NCBI RefSeq assembly: GCF_008084145.1
Contig: NZ_VSDO01000004.1
Coordinates: 124,001 to 188,000, forward strand
DNA length: 64,000 nucleotides
Reading direction: 5' to 3'
Source: Paenibacillus faecis
GTDB taxonomy: Bacteria > Bacillota > Bacilli > Paenibacillales > Paenibacillaceae
The stretch's first letter is position 1; each line of letters begins with the position of its first letter. The notes below the pieces were generated by a model. That model was given only the letters and a program-made list of their open reading frames with translations. It searched no databases and was not told the DNA's origin. The position numbers were made by a program, and so were the translations under genes. Shown piece after piece: positions 24,995 through 34,400 of the stretch.

Positions 24995-25496
24995 GTCGCA
25001 CCCTTTGCGGGTGCGTGGATTGAAATTTGTTAGTGCTGATAAAGTCCACTGCAAGGTTTCCGTCGCACCCTTTGCGGGTGCGTGGATTGAAATCGGCTGT
25101 ACCTCGAAAATCTGCTCCTGGCATGTTATCCGTCGCACCCTATGCGGGTGCGTGGATTGAAATTGAGTGGCCCAAGATAACGAGTGTCGATACTTCTAGT
25201 CGAACCCTATGCGGGTGCGTGGATTGAAATAAAGATCAAATTGATTCGTTTGTTAAGAACCAAATGTCGCACCCTATGCGGGGCGTGGATTGAAATCCAC
25301 TCAATTGAACTGGAGGGAAACGTCATTGATCGTCGCACCCTATGCGGGTGCGTGGATTGAAATTTAACCGTTACGCCATATTCGCCGCGAATTTGACGAG
25401 TCGCACCCTATGCGGGTGCGTGGATTGAAATATGTATGCTTTGGCATCTGTCGCCCCTTCAACAAAATCGCACCCCTACTCGGGTGCGACTGAAAT
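24995..25496 (+). CRISPR. type I-C CRISPR array, 7 spacers
   Basis: Eight repeats at 24995, 25062, 25132, 25199, 25266, 25332, 25400 and about 25467. The 32-base repeat starts GTCGCACCC and ends GTGGATTGAAAT, the type I-C pattern. Repeats 1-2 have CCCTTTGCGGG in the middle; 3-7 have CCCTATGCGGG. Repeat 4 has C to A at position 5, repeat 5 lacks one base, and repeat 8 is degenerate and marks the leader-distal end. Spacers are 35, 38, 35, 35, 35, 36 and about 35 bases. No cas gene adjoins; the type I-C cas operon starts near 59.86 kb. Confidence 0.97.
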
Positions 25497-25537
25497 GTAC
25501 AATAACAGCATGAGACTGTCCACATAGGGGCAGAACA

Positions 25538-25583
25538 TGGCCTCCTGATCCGCATGGCGCGGAAAGGAGGCCATTTATTTTTC
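25538..25583 (+). terminator. hairpin after CRISPR array
   Basis: ATGGCCTCCT pairs with AGGAGGCCAT across an 18-base interior, then TTATTTTT. It probably ends the pre-crRNA transcript. Confidence 0.6.
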
Positions 25584-25841
25584 CGTGCTTGGAATGAAGC
25601 TATCAGCCCGGTAACCCTTCCATCTGCAAACGGTTCAGGCGAAGAAGCAGCATTCTCCGGCCGGGGTTTGGTCTTAATGGTGGAATCCACTGCTCCATCA
25701 GACAACCTTGTTTTACATAGAATTCCTGCACAATTATATTTTTTCTGTTGGATCAAAATTTCCAGACTCCTGCAATTCTCGGTCAACATCCTATCCTTTT
25801 CGTCGGAGCCCGCCTCCCTTTGATAGCCGGGCGGGTGGATA

Positions 25842-26175
25842 AGAGCCATTTGCGCCGCTATTTTGTCGAATTCGCCCTTTCGGTGTGAAATAGGGGTCCT
25901 TTAAGGCCTTATTTTTGGGAAAAGCGGGCCGAAACCCGATTTTGGGACCTACATCAGAACAATAAGGCCCTTTTTGGCCCCTATTTTTCCCGCGAAAGTG
26001 AATCTGACCGAAATAACAGCCCAAAACGCCGCTATTGCAACGGGCGGCGGCAAGAGAGATTGTGGGTAGGCAGCACGATGTCAGGTTTAATGCAACGTCG
26101 GTGCTTTTTTTTGGGCCGCTATGATTCTCGTGGGGCCGAATCGGGTCGAGATAGCGGACCAAAAGGCCGCTAATG
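25842..26175. repeat. second cluster of ~28-bp imperfect palindromes
   Basis: No gene is evident from 25500 to 26360. Palindromic units occur at about 25842-25864, 25888-25915, 25961-25987, 26011-26036 and 26150-26175. They have AAATA/TATTT ends and GGCC-rich centres, the same architecture as the cluster at 1-243. The ORFs across this stretch appear non-coding. Confidence 0.6.
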
Positions 26176-26360
26176 CAGTGTGCGGCCAGGGAAGCTTTCT
26201 CCTACTGCATTGGTTGATGATGTATTAGTCAACTGGGTATTATTTACTACCAACCATAGACAACCCTTCATTTCCAATTAATGCTTCCGATATATATATA
26301 AGACATAGGACGCAGGAATTAGGAACTATGTCTTATATAGATGGGAGGTATTGCGAAAGC

Positions 26361-28436
26361 ATGGGTGAACACGCAACAAAAAGAGGACCCCGACGCTGGA
26401 GGAGGACAGGCCTGCTTTGGGCTGCAATTTGCCTCGCGGGAAGCTTCGGCGGGTCTACCGCGGCCCCGGCTAAAGCTGCGGGAGAAGGTACGGTCCCGGT
26501 GGGTGCAATGAGCCAGTCCGACTCCAGCGTGTCCGGGGGAACCGTCGTCTGGCTGAATACGGCGGCGGATGGAGAGCGGCAGATTTACGCCCGCGACCAA
26601 ACGACCGGTGAGATCAAGGCGCTCACCACCCGGAACACGGCGAAGGATGTGCCTTATATCAACGGGACGACGATCGTTTGGGCGGATAAAGGGGAACAAG
26701 ACCCGTCGTCCGCCAATTGGGACATTTACAGCTACGACCTGACCACGGGGGTGGAACGGAAACTGAACAACAAGGCCGGGGAATATGCCCATCCTTCCGT
26801 AAGCGGGAATGGCGTCGTCTGGGCGGATAACCAGAAATACGGCCGGATGATTTATCATGATACCGCCAACGGGGCTGAAGCCTCGCTCGGCGAAGGGCGC
26901 TATCCGGTGCTGACCCAAGGGAGGGTCGTATATCAAAATGCCCGTGACGGCGGACTCAGCATGATTGAGCTGAGCAGCGGCGTGAAGCGTCCCCTGGTCA
27001 GTCTGGGAGGAGGCCATTACGTCGATTGGTTTGTGACGAACGGCGAGTACGTGCTTTTTAAACAAAAGAACGGCCAGCTCGAAAGCAAGTATGGGATGGT
27101 TTCCCTTCAGAACCGGCTGTCCGATCCGCAGGATCTGACGGAGATGAGCGCCAAGGCCGAAGAATATGCCTTTATGTCGATGGGAGACACGCAGGCGGTC
27201 TTCATGATGAACGAAGGCGGGCAGGCGGTGTTGAAGGGGGTAGACCTGGCATCGGCCAAAGTATACTCGCTGGGTGAAGCCGGATCCGGCAAAAAATACA
27301 TAGGTTTTAGCGGCGACCGCCTTTTCTACACCGTGACGGATGGTTCGCTGGGTTCACTAGATTTAAGCAAAAATAGCACCGGACCGGTGACGGGCGGGGG
27401 ATCTTCGTCGTCTTCAGGTTCAACCGGATCCCACTCAGGTGCGCAGAACGACGGAAATAAGGCCGCACTAGCTTCGGCCAAATTTGTCGTGGGCGCCGAA
27501 GGCGGGACGCTCAGCCTCACGGATGGCCGGGTCAAGCTGGAGGTGGCCTCGGGGACTTTTGCCAAGGAGACGGAAGTGACGGTGTCCGAGGTGGACAAAG
27601 CGGGCTATCCGTTGAAAGACGAGAAAGGACGCACGCTGGAAGCGGCTGAAGCGGTATGGAATATTCAGGCCGCCGCCGAATTCGGCAAAAAAGCGCAGCT
27701 TGCCCTCGCGTACGACAATGAGGCTTATTGGACGGACCATCGCGAGAAGCTGGGCATTTACCGGTACGATGATTCGCTCGGGTATTGGACTTATGTTGGC
27801 GGAAGCACCGGCGAACATAATGGACGTTACGTCCGTACCCCGATCGGTTCGTCCGGCACGTATGCTGTACTTTTGCGGAAGGTGAGCTTCAATGATGTGA
27901 ATGCCGGCCATTGGGCCGTGAAGGAAGTGGAAGTGCTGGCCGCCCGCGGCATCGTGGACGGTACGGGCACGGATACTTATGCGCCTAAGGACATTTTGAC
28001 CCGCGCCCAGTTCAGCAAGATGCTGGCCGGCGCGCTTGGCATTCCGCCGATCATCCCGGCGCAGCCGACCTTCCGGGACGTCGCTTCCGGCAAATGGAGC
28101 TACGGCTGGGTGGAAGCCGCCGCCGCCGCAGGCATAGTGGAAGGCGATCAAGGAATGTTCCGGCCGGAAGACGCGCTCAGCCGGGAACAAATGATGGCGA
28201 TGCTGGTCCGTGCCGCCAAAGACCGCCTTGGCGAAAGCCAGGCTCAAGGCCAAGGACTGGACCGGTTTAAGGATCGTGAGAGCATCAGCGCATGGGCCTT
28301 GCCGCTCGTGGAGCAAGCGGTATCGTTGCGGCTCGTGGAGGGCAGCGGCGACGCCATAAACGCCCGCGCCACCACCACGAGAGCGGAAGCCGCCGTAGTC
28401 ATCTATAGATTGCTGGAGCGGATCGGACAATTGTAA
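26361..28436 (+). CDS. S-layer homology (SLH) domain surface protein with beta-propeller
   Basis: 691 residues. A twin-basic signal-peptide region (RRTGLLWAAICLAGSF) ends near AKAAGEG. Residues 40-340 carry repeats of the type GTxVVWxD...IYxYDLTTG, a beta-propeller. A GGGSSSSSGSTGS linker leads to a ZU5-like beta domain (380-500). Three SLH domains occupy about 510-690 (FNDVNAGHWAVKEV, FRDVASGKWSYGWV, FKDRESISAWALPL), which bind pyruvylated wall polymer. ATG at 26361 has GGGAGGT at 11 bases. It lies 36 bases before the giant RHS gene and may anchor or escort that protein (inference). Confidence 0.88.
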   Translation: MGEHATKRGPRRWRRTGLLWAAICLAGSFGGSTAAPAKAAGEGTVPVGAMSQSDSSVSGGTVVWLNTAADGERQIYARDQTTGEIKALTTRNTAKDVPYINGTTIVWADKGEQDPSSANWDIYSYDLTTGVERKLNNKAGEYAHPSVSGNGVVWADNQKYGRMIYHDTANGAEASLGEGRYPVLTQGRVVYQNARDGGLSMIELSSGVKRPLVSLGGGHYVDWFVTNGEYVLFKQKNGQLESKYGMVSLQNRLSDPQDLTEMSAKAEEYAFMSMGDTQAVFMMNEGGQAVLKGVDLASAKVYSLGEAGSGKKYIGFSGDRLFYTVTDGSLGSLDLSKNSTGPVTGGGSSSSSGSTGSHSGAQNDGNKAALASAKFVVGAEGGTLSLTDGRVKLEVASGTFAKETEVTVSEVDKAGYPLKDEKGRTLEAAEAVWNIQAAAEFGKKAQLALAYDNEAYWTDHREKLGIYRYDDSLGYWTYVGGSTGEHNGRYVRTPIGSSGTYAVLLRKVSFNDVNAGHWAVKEVEVLAARGIVDGTGTDTYAPKDILTRAQFSKMLAGALGIPPIIPAQPTFRDVASGKWSYGWVEAAAAAGIVEGDQGMFRPEDALSREQMMAMLVRAAKDRLGESQAQGQGLDRFKDRESISAWALPLVEQAVSLRLVEGSGDAINARATTTRAEAAVVIYRLLERIGQL

Positions 28437-28472
28437 TTTCATAGATTTTATGGAATGGAGAGATACAGGTCA

Positions 28473-31400
28473 ATGAATGTAGTGAAGAACTTATTCCAAT
28501 CATGGCGCGCAGTCCGGTCCAAAGCCGTGCTGATGAGCATGCTGGTCCTCGTACTGCTGGTGACCTCGGTTCCCTGGGTTCCCGGCATGAATATCCCAAC
28601 GGCGAGCGCCTCGACCAACCTGCGCATCTCGCCGAGCGAGATCAACACGGACCTGGGCGAAAAGACCGTCATCAGCTTCAGCTTCAGCGCCGCGGATAGC
28701 GGTAAGGCGGAGCATGAAGTCAACATTAATTTGTGTACGCCCGGCACCAACGGAGGGCCGCCCAAACTCGGTCAGTTGATTGCGAGCGGCAAATACCGCA
28801 CCAAGAATGCGCAAGGCGAGTATATCGTGCACGAAGTGGAGTGGGACGGGAAAATCGGGGGTGTCCCCCTGCCGGAAGGAAAATACTATATCGCCGTATC
28901 TCCGGCCGACTATAACGGAATCGGCGTGTATTACGGTCAGATCGGCAGTTTCGAGATCGTGAACGGCACCCGGCCGAAGCCGCCGGCTTCGATCATGCTG
29001 GAAGCGGGCGCTTCCGGATCGACGGTGGTCAAGGGGACGGCCGAAGCCGGAGCAACGGTCAGCCTGGAAATGCGCGACGCAAGCGGCAAGCTGGTGGACA
29101 GCCAGACCGGAATTGCGGTGAATGGGCAGGGGCAGTGGAGCAAGGCGGTGAATCTGCCCGCCGGTCAACTGCTTCAAATCGCCGCCCGCAGCCACCGGGG
29201 CGGACAAGATTCCAGCTATTCCGAGATCAAGGAAGTGCTGCGCTACACGGTGCCGGGTTTCCCGGTCACCTGGCGGGCACTGGCCGGTTATTACTACAAG
29301 GCGGATTCCTCGGCTTCCGTTCATGCTAAGGCACAGGAGATTGCGGCCTGGAACGGGCTGGGTCCCGTTAAAGAGGACGACAACGTGTCCGGTTCGTCGA
29401 TCCTGCTGATTAATCCGCAAACGGCCGGGCAAATCACCCAGGCGGATTTGGCGCAGTTTACGGCTGAAGCGATCCAAAAGCGGCTGCGCATCGTCAATCC
29501 ATCCTGGAGCGGAGTGGTGGAGCCGGCGCGCGGGGATTTTGCCTATTCCACCGATGTGCTTGAATTGCAGGAGCTCATGCCGCTGAGCTTCGGCTTATCT
29601 TATCTAAGCCGTGACCCGTACACCGGGGCGAGCGGCTTGGGCTGGCACCATTCCTATGAATGGCGCCTCACGCCGATCGATGGGAAGCAAGAGTTGATGC
29701 AGCCGGACGGAGCGCGCTTTGAATTTGTTCCGTTGGCGGGCGGCAAGTATTTAACTCCGGCGGGAACGGACTGGATTTTGGAGCAAAACGGAAGCGGACA
29801 TGTCCTCAAGACGCCGCAGGGCCTCAGCTACCAGTTTGACGGTAACGGACAGCTGGCTTCCATCCGGGATTTGAACGGCAATGAGATTGCACTAACGTAT
29901 CAAAATGAGCTTTTGCAAAGCGTAACGACGGACAGAGCGTCCCTCACATTAAGCTATAACGGAAGCGGGCAACTGGAATCGGTCACCGATCATACGGGCC
30001 GGAAGCTGGGATACGGGTATGACGGCGCCGGAGATTTGGTTTCTTTTACCGATGTGGACGGTTCGGTGACGAAGTTCGGCTATGACGGGAACCATCATGT
30101 GGTGTCGGTAACGGACCCGGCCCAAACGGCGGTCATGAGCGTGACGTATGACCCGCATCAACGGGTGACGAGCCTTACCGATTTCTATGGCGCGACGGAG
30201 ACGGCGGAATATAGCGGGAAAGTCGCTCCGGTGGTGCGCGAAGAGGAGGAGCCGCAGCAGCCGACCGGTCCGGTGTCGATCGACCCGAACAACGGGCGGG
30301 ATATTCCGGAATCGGACATCGTGATTTTGTCGGGAACGATGCACAATTTGCGCAATGCTCCTCCTTACAAAATCGTAGAGGGTTTGAAGCCTGCCATTAC
30401 GAGCTATCTGGACGGTTTGACGGCAGGCATACAGAACAAGGCGGATGCGTTTGAAGCGGCGGCGGGCTCGGGAACCGCAGGGGACATCGACGCCGTGAAG
30501 AAGAAAATTTCCGCCGCAAGCGGCGGAAGCGGTCCGGTGATCGTCCGGGCAGGGCAGCTGAATGTGGAAGAAAGCGTGACTTTCGGCAGCTCGAGCAAGC
30601 CGGTGATTTTGATCGCGGACGGAATCAACACGAATCAGGATATCACTGTCACCATTTACGGCACGCTGATTTTGAAGCAGGGGCTTAACGCCAATACCAA
30701 GCTGAAGCTGAACGCTTATCAAGTGGGCGGGGCTTACGGAAACATTTGGGCGACCGGTACGATTCACTTGAACAATGATTCGGCGGTAAAAGTCGACGAT
30801 ACGCTGTATGCGGGAGTTTTGACGTATAACAGCGGCCAGTTGACGGTGGACGCGCAGACTGTGATCGTCCGGGGCGACTTGTCGATCAATACGAAAGTCA
30901 TCATGAACATCGCCAAGGAGATGACGCTGGGCGGAATTGTCTCCAACAACCAGCTTGCCGATTTGAACATCCCGGGCGGCGATTTGTTCGTCCGCGACAA
31001 TGTCCATGTCAACAATCAAATGTCCGTCGTCGCGGGCGGGGTGTTCGCCATCGGCGGCGATATGGTGCCGAACCAGACGCCGAAAGTTCGCGTCGGCGTC
31101 GGGAGCGGCAAGACGATTTTGACATATCCTGAAACGCCGTCTATGGTCACAGCGGACGGGATGAGTCGTGCGAAGGCTGCAACTGCAAGTACAGCGACTG
31201 CCACGTCTGCCGGCGTTTCGGCCGCGCTCCTGACGGTCGGCGAAACGAAGCGTACGGATGCGCTCGGCCATGCGACGACTTACGTCTGGGGAGACCGGTT
31301 TTTGCTGTCCGATTTGCGGCTGCCGGACGGTTCCAACTGGCAGTATGAGTATGACGCGGGTCACCGCTTGGCCGCCGTCACCGACGGCAACGGCTATAAA

Positions 31401-34400
31401 ACCACGGCAAACTACGATTTCCGGGGCAACAAGGTGCTGGTCGCCGACGGAAACCGGCAGTCTACGGTGATCCGGTATAATGATTTGAACCTTCCGGTGG
31501 AGGTTGCGGACCCGCTCGGCCAAGCCGTGAAGTATACCTATGATGCGTCAGGCAATATGACCGCTGAAGAGGATGCGCTCGGCCATCGTGTCGAGATCGA
31601 CAGAGATAACCGCGGCGTGCCGACGCAAGTGACGGACAAGCGCGGGAAAACAACCCGGTATACGCTTGACGCGGCCGGATTTGTGGAATCGGTGACCGAT
31701 CCGTCCGGGTATGTTTTGGAGATCGAGCGAGACGAGCTTCACCGCGTTACGTCAACCCGGGATAGTGAAGGAACGATTGAAGAAGTCATTTATGACGCTA
31801 AAGATCGGCTCCAGTCCAGCAAGGACGCGCTGCAGCAACGGGCGGAATGGACGTATGATCACAACGGTAATCTTTTGACTTACAAGGATGAGGCCGGTTC
31901 GGAAACGTCCTATGGCTATGAGGTATACCGAATGGCGTCGGTAACCAACCCGCTCGGTCATCTTAGCGAAAACGTGTACGATGCGACCGGAAATGTCGTG
32001 GAGGAGAGCGACGGGAACGGCGGTGTCAACCGTTATGAATACGACGGCATGGGCCGGGTCGCCAAAATGACGGATGCCGACGGCAACAGCACTGCCTACA
32101 CGTATGACGGCAATGGCAATGTGGCCGCCATCACGGATGCCGAAGGCAATACGACGGAGTACACGTATAATCCGCTTGGCCAGGTTTTAACGATCAAGGA
32201 TGAACTTGGAGCGGTAAAACAGTATAAATACGACGCAGCGGGAAGGCTTATCAAAGAAACCGATGCGCTTGGCAACAGCACTTGGTACAACTATGACGCG
32301 GCCGGCCGAATGATCGAGAAGACGGATGCTTTGGGTTACATCACCCAATATGCGTATGACGCCGCCGGGAATCGGGTGGAGACCACGCTGCCGGACGGCA
32401 GTACCTGGACGACCCAATATGATGAGCGCGGGTTGGAAAGCGGAACGGTCGATCCTTTGTCCCGTGCAACCTCCGCCGTACGAGACGGCCGCGGGCGGTT
32501 AACCTCGTACACGGACGCCGAAGGAAACGCTACGTCCTACGAATATGACGCGCTTGACCGTACGACCTTGATCCGTAATGCGTTAGGGTATGAAACCAGA
32601 TATACTTACAACGCGCTCGGACAAGTGGCGGAACTGACGGATGCCAAAGGACAAACGACGAAATTCAGCTATGACGCGTTGGGGCGGCTGACCGAAGTTA
32701 CCGACGCGGCAGGCGGCACATCGTCCTATACTTACGATGCGCTGGGCAACCTGCTGACCAAGACGAACCCGCTGGGCGCGGTTACAAGCTACAGTTACAA
32801 TAAACGCGGATTGGTGGAAAGCACGGTTAACCCGCTGCAGGAAGCTACGTCCATGACTTATGACGGCAACGGCAGCGTAAAATCGGTCATCGCTCCCGAC
32901 CATACGACAACACAGTACGAGTATGACCGTCGGAACCGGTTAACCGAAATCCGGTACGGGGACGGTCAGCAAGTCACATTCGGCTATGACCTTGCCAATC
33001 GCCGTTTGACGATGGATGACGCTACAGGTCAGACCCGGTATAACTACGATGCGTTGGGCCGTCTGACGGAAATGATCGACCCGCGCGGCCGCAACGTCCG
33101 CTATGAGTGGACGACAACAGGCCAGCGCAGCCGGATCATTTACCCGGACAACACCTCCGTGGTCTATGACTATGACAAGGCGGGCCAGATCACCCAGGTT
33201 ACGGACGGCCAAGGCCAGAAGACCGGCTATGGCTATAACTTAAACGGCCAGATCACCAGCCGGACCTTGCCGGGCGGGGAGACGAGCAGCTATCAATACG
33301 ATCCGCTCGGCCAACTGGTCGGAATCGAGCACCGCAACGCCGGAGGACAACTGCTGGAGCAACTGAAATATGTGTATGATCCGGCAGGCAACATCACCCG
33401 CAAGGAACGGCAGGAGCAAGGCAAAGATGAAGACCGGCCGCAGGATGAGCCAAAGCCGGCGGACATTGAGGATTACACGTACGATGCCTTGAACCGGTTA
33501 ATCGAAGTTCAGAATAGGAACGGTTCGACCGTATCCTACACTTATGACGCGGCAGGCAACCGTCTTAAGAAGACGCAGACCGTTCAGGGCGTGCCGCAAG
33601 TGGAGAGTTATACGTACGATCTGGCCAACAAACTGACCCGCTGGGAAAAAGGGACCGACTTCAAAGACTACACGTATGACTTACGCGGCAACCTGCTGCA
33701 GGTAGAGGGAGTCGATAGCGCCGCGGCGATGATGCGCCTCGCTTCCAAGAGTGTGCAGCAGGATGTTTATGGTAATGGTGACACGGACCCGCTGCTCCCG
33801 GCGGATATCACGGGAAAACCGGACGTGTTGGATACCGTAAATCCATTGGCGGACGCGTTAGTTGACCCGTTCGCGGGAGGCGAGACGAACCGGGGCGATT
33901 TGAACCCGGACGGAACAAGCCCGGTACATCCAAATCAGGCGGACTCTTATCCGAAGTTGTTGGATCTAACCCCTATCGATCCTGCTTCCATCGATCCGTC
34001 GCTGGTGGATCCGACACAGGCCGACTCGACTGAGATGGATCCGGCTCCTTTGGAACCTGATCAGTCCGGCGTAACGGACCAAGTCTACGGACCGGATGTT
34101 TTTGACCCGATGACGGCTGCCGCGCTTGCAGGACCCGGCGTACTGGAGACGTATACGTGGGATGCGGCAAACCGCTTGATCGGTCACATCAACCCGGCGG
34201 GCGACCAGTCGGCATACCGGTATGACGGGGACAACAACCGGGTATACATGGGCATATCCGTCGGAACCGGCAGCCGGCAAGACCGTTATCCATCCGGCCA
34301 TCCGGCAGGATCGCGTGGCGGCTGGGAACCGCAATTCAAGAAGCAGCAGAGCGAAGTCTATTTCACCTACGACTTGACCAGTCCATGGCCGGAGCCTTTG

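Noticed and set aside
25027..25227. Repetitive small protein across the CRISPR array
   Set aside because: The period equals the repeat-spacer unit; it is translated array sequence.
24995..25496. Spacers matching sequence within this window
   Set aside because: Reading the seven spacers against the window showed no evident match; a computed search would be needed to exclude partial ones.
25364..26162. Several ORFs after the CRISPR array
   Set aside because: They cross array repeats, a terminator and palindromic repeats and show no protein features.
28500..29477. 325-codon minus-strand ORF opposite the RHS start
   Set aside because: Antisense shadow in GC-rich coding DNA; no recognisable domain.
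29949..31523. 524-codon minus-strand ORF inside the RHS gene
   Set aside because: Low-complexity Arg/His-rich mirror of the YD-repeat codons with no ribosome site; the plus strand clearly codes.
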